52,291 nucleotides of DNA from Schleiferilactobacillus perolens DSM 12744 (GCF_001435585.1 NZ_AZEC01000018.1:1-52291), one strand, 5' to 3'. Shown: positions 9,007-17,151, counted from the stretch's first letter. The notes: generated by a model not told the origin, from the letters alone. Numbers and translations are program-made.

Positions 9007-9775
9007 CTCGAATCACTCCGTTCGCAAAGACGTGCAGGCGGTGGTCAGCAGTGACATAGAGGCCGTTCAAGGTATTGTCTTTGATTTGCTGATTGAATTT
9101 TTCTTCCCCCGCCGCCAGACCGGCAGTGGCCCAGACATCAGCATCGCTCAAATGGTGGGTCAGAATAGTGACTTGAATCAGGTCACTGGGGCCTTGGTGG
9201 ACAATGTGCTCACCGCGCTTGCTGGTACCCGAAGTGGCCACGGCGCCGTTGGCAATATCGTAACTGGCAATGAGGGATAGATGGTCACGGGGGTCTTCAA
9301 TTCCCACCGGCCACTTGAAGTCACCGTCCTCCTGAGCCAGCAATTGCATATCGCCGCCGCCGTTCAAAGAGGCCGCGACAACCCGGTCATCATGGAGCAG
9401 CGGGGCTAAGTAATGGCGGGCGGCCCGCTCGATGGCCCAACCCTTGATGTAGCCAGTGGGATCGAAAGGACCGTTGAAGAAAGGATCAAAGGCCCCCGCG
9501 GTGTAATGCGCGGCACTCATTGTCGCCGCATAGATCTGTTGAAATTCGGCATCTTGAATCAAAATGCGCTGATTGCCCCGCTGAAATTGGCGGAGTTGGG
9601 AATAGGACTTAAATGGGGAGTATTTGTCATCGACCTGCACTAACTCTTGATCAATGGCACTGGCCGCTTTCTTCAACAGCTGCCAGCCCGCCGTGGCATC
9701 AGTCACGGCTAAAGTAATCGTAAAGGGAATGTTCATCTGGTGTAGTACCTGATGGACCATAATCGGTTCCGTCAT
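8990..9775 (-). CDS. apbE: ApbE-family FAD:protein FMN transferase
   Basis: A 261-residue protein with ApbE hallmarks: NGGGDM (near residue 149), AVATSGTSKRGEHIVH in the C-terminal half, and an Asp/Ala-rich SDADVWATA. ApbE enzymes transfer FMN from FAD to a Ser/Thr of target proteins. The likely target is encoded immediately upstream (SGAT motif). The start overlaps the previous stop as ATGA (9772-9775), a sign of translational coupling. No signal peptide or lipobox is evident, whereas many ApbE proteins are exported, so the site of flavinylation is uncertain. Confidence 0.9.
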   Translation of the reverse strand: MTEPIMVHQVLHQMNIPFTITLAVTDATAGWQLLKKAASAIDQELVQVDDKYSPFKSYSQLRQFQRGNQRILIQDAEFQQIYAATMSAAHYTAGAFDPFFNGPFDPTGYIKGWAIERAARHYLAPLLHDDRVVAASLNGGGDMQLLAQEDGDFKWPVGIEDPRDHLSLIASYDIANGAVATSGTSKRGEHIVHQGPSDLIQVTILTHHLSDADVWATAGLAAGEEKFNQQIKDNTLNGLYVTADHRLHVFANGVIRDAQTT

Positions 9776-10239
9776 GAACTCGTCTCACTTTCCTGGGCTT
9801 GGTTAATCGCGTTTTGGAGAGAATCTTTGAAGCCGTCGCTGGTTTCCGTGGCGCCAGACACCTGTTGAATTTTGGCACTCTGGGCCGCCAGGGCTTCCTT
9901 TTGCAAAATGGGCAGTGCCTGCGCGTTAATTCGTTCAGATCGTTGCTCTCCATTGGGAAAGACTACCACATTAATCTTAGAAATCTTGCCACCGGCGACA
10001 GTCATTTGTAATTGCACCGGTCCGTGTTCGGTTTCTACCGACTTGCCGGTGTAAGTACCGTCTTTGAACTTGCTGCTGGTGGATGTGCTGCTGCTGGCGC
10101 TGTTGGTCGTATGACTACTTGCTGCCGTGGAGTTGGTCGTTGGACTCGTTTGTTTTTTAAAAAAGAGTAAATATGCGTCGATCACCATCGCTAGAGCAAT
10201 GGCGAGACTCAGTAGAAGGGTGACAATACGCCGATACAT
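9772..10239 (-). CDS. Membrane-anchored FMN-binding domain protein
   Basis: A 155-residue protein with an N-terminal membrane anchor (about residues 5-27), a Ser/Thr-rich extracytoplasmic linker of about 30 residues, and a small FMN_bind domain ending with SGATETS (128-134), the motif flavinylated by ApbE in NqrC/RnfG-like proteins. The start is the ATG at 10239, seven bases after GGAGGT; a GTG at 10248 lies inside that site. It is the first gene of a three-gene minus-strand operon with apbE and the ferric reductase. It probably carries covalent FMN outside the cell and takes electrons from the haem reductase. Confidence 0.87.
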   Translation of the reverse strand: MYRRIVTLLLSLAIALAMVIDAYLLFFKKQTSPTTNSTAASSHTTNSASSSTSTSSKFKDGTYTGKSVETEHGPVQLQMTVAGGKISKINVVVFPNGEQRSERINAQALPILQKEALAAQSAKIQQVSGATETSDGFKDSLQNAINQAQESETSS

Positions 10240-10355
10240 GGAAGCCACCTCCGTTTTCTTGATGGCTGTATTATATCGGTTAAATGCGAATTTTTTGTTA
10301 TTTTTGAGTTAATTGAGAAAGAACGTCCCGCGGACCTGTGGTCGGTTGTGAATGA

Positions 10356-10396
10356 TTGACGGATACTACTCGATAGTATACTATTGAGTAGTATCC
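10356..10396 (+). promoter_or_regulatory. Promoter and 36-bp palindromic operator of the TA operon
   Basis: Bases 10361-10396 form a nearly perfect palindrome: outer 11-bp arms GGATACTACTC/GAGTAGTATCC and an inner ATAGTATACTAT, with one mismatched pair. A -35 TTGACG (10356-10361) abuts it, and the -10 (TACTAT at 10379-10384, or TATACT at 10377) lies inside it. Bound antitoxin would block the promoter, the usual autoregulation of TA operons. Confidence 0.8.
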
Positions 10397-10414
10397 AGGA
10401 AGGCGGAAAGAAGA

Positions 10415-10783
10415 TTGGCGACACGCTACCAGTTCATTCGATCTCGAAAGTTTCAAGAACACTGGTCAAATCTTGGTTTATCTGATGATGAGTATAAAGA
10501 TTTAACGACCACATTAACTGATTATTTTCGTAACCCCCCTGCCAACAATTTTGGCCGACCATTTCCGGGGAATGTGATTGAAGGAACAGGTGGTGCAGTC
10601 AAGTACCGGTATGCTATCGAAGCGAGTAACGAAGGGAAAAGCAGTAGTTATCGTGTGATTTATCTGATCATTGCGAAGGATGCAGTATACTTTATCGATG
10701 TGTATGGTAAGCACACGCAAGAAACACTCAGCCGACGCGATAAGAATGCGATTCGAAAACTTTCTCGGGAGTTACGACAATAG
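10415..10783 (+). CDS. HigB/RelE-superfamily toxin
   Basis: A 122-residue basic protein. The pattern RKFQEHWSNLGLSDDEYKDLTTTL, then GTGGAVKYRYA, SYRVIYLIIAKDAVYFIDVYGK and a basic C-terminus fits the RelE/HigB ribonuclease fold with its central strands. Such toxins cut mRNA on the ribosome. The start is TTG at 10415 with a purine-rich GGCGGAAAG upstream. The antitoxin gene follows 11 bp later, toxin first as in HigBA systems. Catalytic residues cannot be named with certainty from one sequence. Confidence 0.8.
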   Translation: MATRYQFIRSRKFQEHWSNLGLSDDEYKDLTTTLTDYFRNPPANNFGRPFPGNVIEGTGGAVKYRYAIEASNEGKSSSYRVIYLIIAKDAVYFIDVYGKHTQETLSRRDKNAIRKLSRELRQ

Positions 10784-10794
10784 GAGGAAGCAAT

Positions 10795-11106
10795 ATGGTC
10801 GAAAATACTAAAAAAACAGATATTGAACAGAGTGTAGACCAAATCATTGCGTACCTGCATGGTGACGCGAGTCAGGTTAAAGTGGATACAGTAGTACTCG
10901 AGGATCCGCCACAATACACGCCGGATGAGATCAAAAAAATACGGCATAAAGCAGGCGCAACACAACGGGTACTGGCTGAAATGCTGGCGGTTTCTCCCCG
11001 TACTGTGGAGGCTTGGGAAGTTGGCCGCACGAATCCGACAGGCAGTGCGCGGCGGTTATTACAACTTGTCGACAAGGATCCTAAGTTGTTACAACCATTG
11101 GGTTAA
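10795..11106 (+). CDS. HigA-like XRE-family antitoxin
   Basis: A 103-residue protein. An N-terminal segment (about residues 1-40) probably contacts the toxin; the C-terminal helix-turn-helix reads TQRVLAEMLAVSPRTVEAWEVGRTNPTGSA, typical of HigA/MqsA-like antitoxins. It has AGGAGG before its ATG and lies 11 bp after the toxin gene. It should neutralise the toxin and repress the operon through the 10361-10396 palindrome. Confidence 0.85.
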   Translation: MVENTKKTDIEQSVDQIIAYLHGDASQVKVDTVVLEDPPQYTPDEIKKIRHKAGATQRVLAEMLAVSPRTVEAWEVGRTNPTGSARRLLQLVDKDPKLLQPLG

Positions 11107-11112
11107 TTGCAA

Positions 11113-11370
11113 TCAGTCCAAAGGGTCGTCAATGTTAAGTTCAATCCGAAGATGATGACTGTCCACAAAGACAAACCGGGAGCCATATTGTGGGAAAACA
11201 CCAATTTCACCATTGTCGTAAACACGGATATAAGCATTGACTTCGTCCCGCAGCTTTGTGGTAAAGAGCAATTCATTGTTATTATCTGCCTGAATGTAGG
11301 GAATCGAGCGTGTATCGTAATCGACAGTCACACCTTTGATCGAGAGCGTCTTGTATTGGGGTTTGGCCAT
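11113..11370 (-). CDS. Small conserved-looking protein, unknown function
   Basis: An 85-residue soluble protein starting MAKPQYKTLSIKGVTVDYD and rich in beta-strand-like segments, ending in an acidic tail. AAGGCGG precedes the ATG at 11370. It is convergent with the antitoxin gene, leaving only 6 bp between the stops. No motif is recognised. Coding is supported by the ribosome binding site, full use of the space between neighbours, and sensible composition. Confidence 0.6.
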   Translation of the reverse strand: MAKPQYKTLSIKGVTVDYDTRSIPYIQADNNNELLFTTKLRDEVNAYIRVYDNGEIGVFPQYGSRFVFVDSHHLRIELNIDDPLD

Positions 11371-11589
11371 TGTTCCAACCGCCTTTCAAATTCTTTTTTC
11401 TTGTACGTTGAGTATCAGAACGGAACAGGGGATTCCGCAGGATTGAACACATTATAAGGGACTTTCGCTTAGCAACTCAACACCTGGGAATCAATTGAAA
11501 AGTGTTGCCAATTTTGAGTACCTATTGCGCTCGCCGAGCCAAATCACTAACATGAATGGTAAACATTGTTCTCAGAAAGGATTATGACC

Positions 11590-11937
11590 ATGCCGATTAC
11601 GACCACGACTATTGCCGCTACGAAAGATTCGCTACAGGAAAAACTGGCTGACTACTTACAGGAAAACTACGCCGATAAAAAATTTGCCCGGGTGACCGAT
11701 CGGGTGGAACAAGTGATTGAACTGCTCAGTGCTAATGGTGTGAAAGCCGAAATTGCAGAGATCATGGGCTATTATCCCGAAGAGAGTGAGATGCAGCTGA
11801 ACGCCATTCACATCAGCACCACCAACCGCCTCACGTTGGTATTGACCGTGGTGTACCCGGTTTCCACCGGTGATGCGGATGAAACCATCACGTTGCCGCT
11901 TACGGTGACGGCACCAGTGGCTGAAACCGAAGCATAA
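11590..11937 (+). CDS. Hypothetical small protein
   Basis: A 115-residue acidic, soluble protein starting MPITTTTIAATKDSLQEKLA. The helical N-terminal half contains RVEQVIELLSANGVKAEIAEIMG; the second half looks beta-rich and Thr/Val-rich. The start is the ATG at 11590, eight bases after AAAGGA; the ATG at 11584 is too close to that site. The downstream hairpin at 11966-12011 probably ends its transcript. Function unknown. Confidence 0.6.
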   Translation: MPITTTTIAATKDSLQEKLADYLQENYADKKFARVTDRVEQVIELLSANGVKAEIAEIMGYYPEESEMQLNAIHISTTNRLTLVLTVVYPVSTGDADETITLPLTVTAPVAETEA

Positions 11938-11965
11938 CTGAAAATATCAGTATTCTGATTATGAC

Positions 11966-12011
11966 CGCACCGCCATCCCTGATAAGTTTTAGGGCATGGA
12001 GGTGCGTTTTT
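11966..12011 (+). promoter_or_regulatory. Terminator-like hairpin that contains the next gene's Shine-Dalgarno
   Basis: CGCACC (11966-11971) pairs with GGTGCG (12001-12006), continued by CCAT/ATGG and CCCT/AGGG with one mismatch and one bulge. TTTTT runs directly into the ATG at 12012. The ribosome binding site GGAGGT (11998-12003) is in the 3' arm. The structure may terminate the upstream gene and hide the start of the oxidoreductase gene. Confidence 0.6.
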
Positions 12012-12941
12012 ATGACAAGCGAAGCAATTATCCAAACTGATTTTTCGGGGATTGACGGACTGCAGATTGCTGCTAATCCGGTGAATCAAGTCCATGGATT
12101 GAGCACACTCATTCAAGCGGCTTATGTGCCTGTCTTGCCTTGGGACGTGTTAAGTGAAAACGGCGACTTGCCTGCGGGAGAACAACGGTCGCTTCCCCAA
12201 GTGATTGGGTTAGGCGGCAGTGGCTGGGTGCACCGGGCCAGTATGTTGGCACCGCAAGTGCATGCCGGTCAGAGAGTCTTGGCGCTGACTATCACTGGGA
12301 GTGCGGCCACGCAATTCAGTGCACCGGTGCCGTTCTACATTTTTCCCGTACCAGATCAAGTGAGTTTAGCCGCGGCGGCGACATTGGTCGGTGGCGGCGA
12401 TGAGGCATGGCAATTACTGCATCAAATCCCCGAAGATCCGGCTGTCCGAGTGTTGGTGGCAGGTGCGTCCGGCGGTGTAGGCCTTTATCTTTTACAGCTA
12501 TTGATGCAACGGCGACAATTTCCAGATGTCATTAGCAGTCCCCGCAGCCAGCAGTGGCTGCAAAGCAGGTTTCCGGAACTGCAAGTGTATACCAGTGACG
12601 GTTTGCCGGCGGACGCGCAGTATGATGTCGTCGTTGACTTAGCCAGTCGGACGCAGTTGTTGCAGCAGTTAGAGCCCCATTATTCCCACGGTCAGTTGAT
12701 CGTTGCCGGACTGCCGGGGTATCAGCCTTTGGATAGTACGATCACTGCCCATTTTGAGAACGGGTTGGTATCGCCAGGTGTCTATCGCCGGTTGTTGGGG
12801 ATGCTGGCAGAGGGTGTTATCCAGGCGGATATTGATTCGATTTATCCGTATCCGCAAGTCCAGATCGCGCAGAAGCAACTGCATGCCGCACCTTCCCGGG
12901 GCAGGATATTGCTGCAGTTTGAAAATGATTTTGATAAATGA
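12012..12941 (+). CDS. MDR-superfamily (quinone reductase-like) oxidoreductase
   Basis: A 309-residue protein of the medium-chain dehydrogenase/reductase superfamily, zinc-independent quinone-oxidoreductase type. The N-terminal part has the GroES-like pattern (VIGLGGSGWVHRA, then AGQRVLAL); the nucleotide-binding half starts VRVLVAGASGGVGLYLLQLL near residue 155, with DVVVDLAS further on. No structural or catalytic Cys cluster is visible. The ATG at 12012 follows GGAGGT by eight bases. It probably reduces quinones, enals or similar carbonyls with NAD(P)H; the substrate is unknown. Confidence 0.82.
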   Translation: MTSEAIIQTDFSGIDGLQIAANPVNQVHGLSTLIQAAYVPVLPWDVLSENGDLPAGEQRSLPQVIGLGGSGWVHRASMLAPQVHAGQRVLALTITGSAATQFSAPVPFYIFPVPDQVSLAAAATLVGGGDEAWQLLHQIPEDPAVRVLVAGASGGVGLYLLQLLMQRRQFPDVISSPRSQQWLQSRFPELQVYTSDGLPADAQYDVVVDLASRTQLLQQLEPHYSHGQLIVAGLPGYQPLDSTITAHFENGLVSPGVYRRLLGMLAEGVIQADIDSIYPYPQVQIAQKQLHAAPSRGRILLQFENDFDK

Positions 12942-12946
12942 CAAAA

Positions 12947-12985
12947 ATGACTCTGCCCAATTTTTTGAAGGCAGGGTCATTATTA
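12947..12985. terminator. Bidirectional terminator between oxidoreductase and gntP
   Basis: ATGACTCTGCC pairs with GGCAGGGTCAT (one G-T pair) around a 12-base loop. T-rich sequence follows on the plus strand, and TTTTTG follows on the minus strand, serving both convergent genes. Confidence 0.8.
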
Positions 12986-13000
12986 TTTCAAGAAATTGAT

Positions 13001-14353
13001 TCAGACGACCAAGTTGAGTAATAGCACACCGCCCAACCCAACGACTGAAATGATTGATTCCAACAGTGTCCACGTCAACAACGTTTGCTTAATCGTTAAG
13101 TCGAAATACTCCCGGAACATCCAGAAACCGGCATCGTTCACGTGGCTGGCGGCTAATGAACCAGCCCCAATGGCCAGGACCATGAGGGCGGGATTAACCC
13201 CCGCACTTTGCATCAACGGCAACACTAGCCCGGAAGCGGTCATGGCGGCCACGGTGGCGGAGCCCAGGGCGATTCGCAACACCACCGCAATCAGCCAGCC
13301 AAGAATCAGCGGTGAAATATTGCTGCCCATGAAGAGATTCTTCACGGAATCACCCACCCCGCCATCAATCAGGACTTGTTTGAAGGCACCGCCCCCACCG
13401 ATGACGAGGAGCAGCATGGCGATGGATTTCACGGCTTCTTCCAGTGTGTTCATGATTTGCTTGGACGCAATCCGGCGGTGCCAGCCCATTGCCCACATGG
13501 CAAACAGGAGAGAAATGAGCATTGCAATGCTGGGTGCGCCGATAAAGGCAATCACATTATCCATCAGCCCGGGCACTTTGGGGACTTTGCCGCCGTGGAC
13601 CACGAGTTGATACACCGTGGCGATGGCCATCAGGATGACTGGGAAAAGTGAAGTTAACACAGATAGGCCGAAACTGGGTGTTTCATCCAATTTGAATTTT
13701 TTTGGTGTGCCTAAGGCGGAAAGATTACCGCGTCGCTTGAACGCGTCTGGTGCGAGTTTTTTAGCCAGCCGGGTAAACAATGGGCCTGCAATATAAACCG
13801 CCGGAATGGCAATGATAATCCCATAGGCCAGGACCATTCCAGCTTGTGCGCCCAAGGCGGTGGCAATTGCGGTCGGCGCTGGATGAGGCGGCAGGAAACC
13901 GTGGGTGACGGACAAAGCGGCCGCCATTGGAATTCCCAAGGTCAAAATCGGTACGCCGGCTTCCGCGGCAATGGCGAAGATAATCGGTACCAACAAGACG
14001 ATTCCAACTTCAAAGAAGAGGGCAATCCCGATGATGAAGGATGCCAGTACCACTGCGATTTGGATACGTTTCTTACCGAATGCATTGATTAAGGTGTGGG
14101 CGATGCGGTAGGCACCGCCGGCATCGGCGACTAACCGACCGAGCATCGCACCGAAACCAAAGACCAGCGCCAGTTCCCCTAACTGGCCGCCGATCCCGTT
14201 TTGGATACTGGTCGCAATTTTTGCCGGCGGCATGCCTAACCCCAAGGCAACGGCGACGGCGGTGATGATTAATGCGACGTAGGTGTTCATTTTGAATTTG
14301 ATGATTAACAGGAGCAACAGAGCGATCCCGATCACCAGTACCAATAACTCCAT
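13001..14353 (-). CDS. gntP: Gluconate permease, GntP family
   Basis: A 450-residue polytopic permease with 12 or more hydrophobic segments. GntP hallmarks include GGQLGELALVFGFGAMLGRL, HGFLPPHPAPTAIA near residue 160 and HVNDAGFWMFREYF near the C-terminus. It imports gluconate by proton symport. It is the third gene of the gnd-gntK-gntP set on the minus strand. The ATG at 14353 follows AGGAGTG. The gap to gntK holds the 183-bp branched repeat, which ends about 20 bp before this start and would lie in the leader of gntP. Confidence 0.94.
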   Translation of the reverse strand: MELLVLVIGIALLLLLIIKFKMNTYVALIITAVAVALGLGMPPAKIATSIQNGIGGQLGELALVFGFGAMLGRLVADAGGAYRIAHTLINAFGKKRIQIAVVLASFIIGIALFFEVGIVLLVPIIFAIAAEAGVPILTLGIPMAAALSVTHGFLPPHPAPTAIATALGAQAGMVLAYGIIIAIPAVYIAGPLFTRLAKKLAPDAFKRRGNLSALGTPKKFKLDETPSFGLSVLTSLFPVILMAIATVYQLVVHGGKVPKVPGLMDNVIAFIGAPSIAMLISLLFAMWAMGWHRRIASKQIMNTLEEAVKSIAMLLLVIGGGGAFKQVLIDGGVGDSVKNLFMGSNISPLILGWLIAVVLRIALGSATVAAMTASGLVLPLMQSAGVNPALMVLAIGAGSLAASHVNDAGFWMFREYFDLTIKQTLLTWTLLESIISVVGLGGVLLLNLVV

Positions 14354-14373
14354 TTATACTCACTCCTCTGGCC

Positions 14374-14556
14374 GTGCCAATGCTGCGCAAGCTGCGGCTG
14401 AATGGCGCTGGAACGTGGTGACGGCGCTTTGAGCCCGCTGAGAAGCGCGGTCTCAAAGTCGCCTAACAGCATATAAACTTGGCCAGGACCGGGCCAAGTT
14501 TATTGCTGTTTCCACCACTGAGCGCCATTCAGCCTCCGCTTGCTCCGCATTGGCAC
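14374..14556. repeat. Branched palindromic repeat, copy 1
   Basis: A 183-bp element with 36-bp inverted ends, GTGCCAATGC...GCATTGGCAC, matching at 32 of 36 positions; the mismatches form TGC/TCC internal loops. Inside, GTGGTG (14415) pairs with CACCAC (14513), CTTTGAG (14427) with CTCAAAG (14452), and AACAGCA (14465) with TGCTGTT (14504), giving a junction with two side hairpins. Copy 2 is at 25791-25965 with compensatory changes in every helix. It lies between gntK and gntP and contains no open reading frame of note. Confidence 0.88.
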
Positions 14557-14585
14557 TAGTTTTGCGTTCTAACCTCATTGCTTTT

Positions 14586-16151
14586 CTAATCCTCAGCCGC
14601 AATATGCGCGTTCGGGTCCGGGTGGGCGCGTTGGAAGTCGGCGATGGCGGCGTATTCGGTGCCCAGTTCCCGAGTTAGGCGGATCCAGATGGGCAGCAGT
14701 TCCCGGTATACCCGGAAGTTATCTGGATTCGGATGATGGGTGCGGGTGACGCCGACCATGTCTTTGACCGCACTCAGGTCATCGATTAAGCCTAAGCTGT
14801 CCATACCCAGGACGGCAGCACCCAGGGCAGAACTTTCAAAACTTTCCGGAATGTTGACATCTTGCTCAAAAATGTCGGCCAACATCTGCCGCCACAGCGC
14901 ACTGCGGGCAAAACCGCCAGTCGCTTGGATGGCCTGTGGTTTGCCGGTGATCCCCTCGATCATCAGCATCACCATGTACAGGTTATAAACGATTCCCTCC
15001 AAAGCGGCCCGGACCATGTGGGCGCGGGTATGCTGGCGGGTCAAGCCGAAGAAGCTGCCCCGAGCGTTGGCGTCCCAGATCGGCGCCCGTTCCCCGCCCA
15101 GATAGGGATGAAATAATAATCCGTCGGCCCCGGCCGGAATTTTCGCTGCGATATCGGTGAGCAATTCATAGGAATCGATCTGGAGCTGCTCAGCGGTCAG
15201 CTTTTCTGGTGCAAAAAGCTGATCCCGGACCCAGCGGAAGACGATCCCGCCGTTATTCACCGGCCCGCCGACTACCCAGCGGTCCTTGGCCAGATAATAG
15301 GTAAACAGCCGCCCTTGCGGATCGACTACGGGTTTGTCCGTGACGACCCGCACGGCGCCAGAAGTCCCAATGGTGACGGCCAGTACCCCGGGGTCGATGG
15401 CGTTAACGCCCAGATTACTCAGGGTCCCGTCACTAGCACCGATAATGAACGGCGTGTTTGGATCAATCCCGATTACATCGGCGTAAGCGGATTTCATTCC
15501 CCTTAGTTGATAGGTGGTATCGACTAATTCTGGTAACTGTGCGCGCTGCACATGGGTCAAGCTGAGTGCCTGCTCGTCCCAGTCCATCGTGTGGATGTTA
15601 AACAAGCCAGTGGCATTGGCCAGGGAGTCGTCTTCGACATACCGGCCAAATAGGCGGAACAAGATATAGTCTTTAATACCGACAAAGTGCGTGGTTTGGG
15701 CCACCAGATCCGAGTGTTCCGCATTGAGCCAGAGTAATTTCACCATGGGCGACATGGGATGGGTGGGCACGCCAGTGTTTTTAAAAAGGGCCATGCCGAG
15801 ATCGTTGTCTTTCAACTGTTCGGCATACTTGGCGGCGCGGTTATCGGCCCAGGTAATCACCCGAGTCAGCGGCGCATTATCCTTATCCATCAGAATTAAG
15901 CTGTGCATGGCGGCGGAGAAAGAAACTCCCTGCAGTTCACTGGGCCGCACATGGCCCCGCCGTAAGACCTCGGTCAGTCCTGTGATGGTGGCATCAAAAA
16001 TTTCCGCTGGATCTTCCTCAGCCATATCAGGCGTATCTTGATATAGCGGATACGGATTATTGGCGCTGGCCACTGCCTGTCCGTGAAGATCAAATAAGAC
16101 GACCTTGGTACTGGTGGTGCCCAGATCGACGCCAATCATATATTGAGTCAT
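14586..16151 (-). CDS. gntK: Gluconokinase (FGGY family)
   Basis: A 521-residue sugar kinase that phosphorylates gluconate to 6-phosphogluconate for Gnd. It begins MTQYMIGVDLGTTSTKVVLFD (ATP phosphate-1 loop). The middle has the substrate-side SFSAAMHSL and VITWADNRA, and GASDGTLSNLG and TIGTSGAVRV of the ATPase core; the C-terminal half has ATGGFARSALWRQM. The start is the ATG at 16151, six bases after GAGGA; an ATG at 16157 abuts that site. It follows gnd by only 9 bp, so the two are probably co-translated. Confidence 0.95.
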   Translation of the reverse strand: MTQYMIGVDLGTTSTKVVLFDLHGQAVASANNPYPLYQDTPDMAEEDPAEIFDATITGLTEVLRRGHVRPSELQGVSFSAAMHSLILMDKDNAPLTRVITWADNRAAKYAEQLKDNDLGMALFKNTGVPTHPMSPMVKLLWLNAEHSDLVAQTTHFVGIKDYILFRLFGRYVEDDSLANATGLFNIHTMDWDEQALSLTHVQRAQLPELVDTTYQLRGMKSAYADVIGIDPNTPFIIGASDGTLSNLGVNAIDPGVLAVTIGTSGAVRVVTDKPVVDPQGRLFTYYLAKDRWVVGGPVNNGGIVFRWVRDQLFAPEKLTAEQLQIDSYELLTDIAAKIPAGADGLLFHPYLGGERAPIWDANARGSFFGLTRQHTRAHMVRAALEGIVYNLYMVMLMIEGITGKPQAIQATGGFARSALWRQMLADIFEQDVNIPESFESSALGAAVLGMDSLGLIDDLSAVKDMVGVTRTHHPNPDNFRVYRELLPIWIRLTRELGTEYAAIADFQRAHPDPNAHIAAED

Positions 16152-16160
16152 ATTCATTCC

Positions 16161-17063
16161 TCATTTCTGTTGACTATCCACGGCATGACCGCCAAACTGA
16201 TTGCGCAGGGCAGCGACGACCTTCCCCGTCATGGCATCCGGTTTTTCTGAGCGATAGCGGGCCAACAGAGCGCTGCTGATGACGGGGGTGGGGACATGGA
16301 GCCGGATAGCCTCTTCGACCGTCCAGGCCCCTTCACCGGAGCTGTGCATGACGCCCTTAATTGCGGCTAGGCCTGGATCGGCGGCAAAAGCGTTTTGGGC
16401 CAATTCCATCAACCAGCCGCGAATCACGGAGCCGTGATTCCACATCTTTGCCACTGCCGCATTATCATAGTCAAACGGACCAGCATCTAGAACTTCGAAG
16501 CCTTCGCCAATGGCCTGCATCATGCCGTATTCAATACCGTTATGGACCATCTTCAGATAATGGCCGCTGCCGGCGGGACCGGTATAGAGGTAGCCGTCTG
16601 GTGCGGCAATGGCTTGGAAGAGCGGCTCAATCCGGCTGAACAACGCTTGTTCCCCGCCGATCATGAAGTTGCCGTTGCGGCGAGCACCGGCCATCCCGCC
16701 GGAAGTGCCGACATCGAAGAAATGGATGCCCTGTTCACTCAGTTGTTCACCATGGCGGATCGAATCCTTGTAAAAAGAATTGCCGCCATCGATCACGATG
16801 TCGTCAACGGTTAATAAATTTGTCAGTTGATCAATGGTGCTTTGGGTGGGCTTCCCAGCAGGCACCATCACCCAGACTAACCGCGGTAAGCTGAGCGCAT
16901 TCACGAGTCCAGCCACACTGGTCACCGTTTTAGCGCCGCTGGCTGTTGCTTCCGTCAGGGCCGCTTCGTTTAAGTCGAAGGCCACCACCTCGATATCGTG
17001 GTCGCGCATATTGCGGACCAGATTTTGTCCCATTTTCCCTAATCCAATCATTCCGACTTGCAT
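16161..17063 (-). CDS. gnd: 6-phosphogluconate dehydrogenase, decarboxylating (short form)
   Basis: A 300-residue enzyme that oxidises 6-phosphogluconate to ribulose 5-phosphate and CO2. The Rossmann start is MQVGMIGLGKMGQNLVRNM; the substrate region has IDGGNSFYKDS, GTSGGMAGARRNGNFMIGG and GSGHYLKMVHNGIEYGMMQ with the catalytic Lys and His. At 300 residues it belongs to the short, usually NAD-preferring GndA/YqeC-type forms rather than the 470-residue form. It is first in the gluconate operon, under the promoter at 17113-17141 that carries an operator between -35 and -10. Confidence 0.94.
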   Translation of the reverse strand: MQVGMIGLGKMGQNLVRNMRDHDIEVVAFDLNEAALTEATASGAKTVTSVAGLVNALSLPRLVWVMVPAGKPTQSTIDQLTNLLTVDDIVIDGGNSFYKDSIRHGEQLSEQGIHFFDVGTSGGMAGARRNGNFMIGGEQALFSRIEPLFQAIAAPDGYLYTGPAGSGHYLKMVHNGIEYGMMQAIGEGFEVLDAGPFDYDNAAVAKMWNHGSVIRGWLMELAQNAFAADPGLAAIKGVMHSSGEGAWTVEEAIRLHVPTPVISSALLARYRSEKPDAMTGKVVAALRNQFGGHAVDSQQK

Positions 17064-17112
17064 ATTTTTACATTCTCCTTTGCTTTTCTGAACCGCTTAC
17101 CTTTATGCCCGT

Positions 17113-17141
17113 ATTGTATGAAAATAATTTTCCAAAATCAA
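17113..17141 (-). promoter_or_regulatory. gnd promoter with operator in the spacer
   Basis: On the minus strand, TTGATT (17141-17136) and TACAAT (17118-17113) are 17 bp apart. The palindrome GAAAATAATTTTC (17120-17132) fills the spacer. It resembles the A/T-rich palindromes bound by RpiR/MurR-type regulators. A second copy lies 33 bp away at the regulator's own promoter. Confidence 0.7.
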
Positions 17142-17151
17142 GTGTTGAGAT

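Noticed and set aside
14374-14556. Ordinary transcription terminator between gntK and gntP
   Set aside because: There is no T run after the palindrome on either strand, and the structure is branched with a near-identical architecture elsewhere.
17086-17102. CcpA cre site in the gnd leader (CTGAACCGCTTACC)
   Set aside because: Only half matches the cre consensus and the central CG is out of register.
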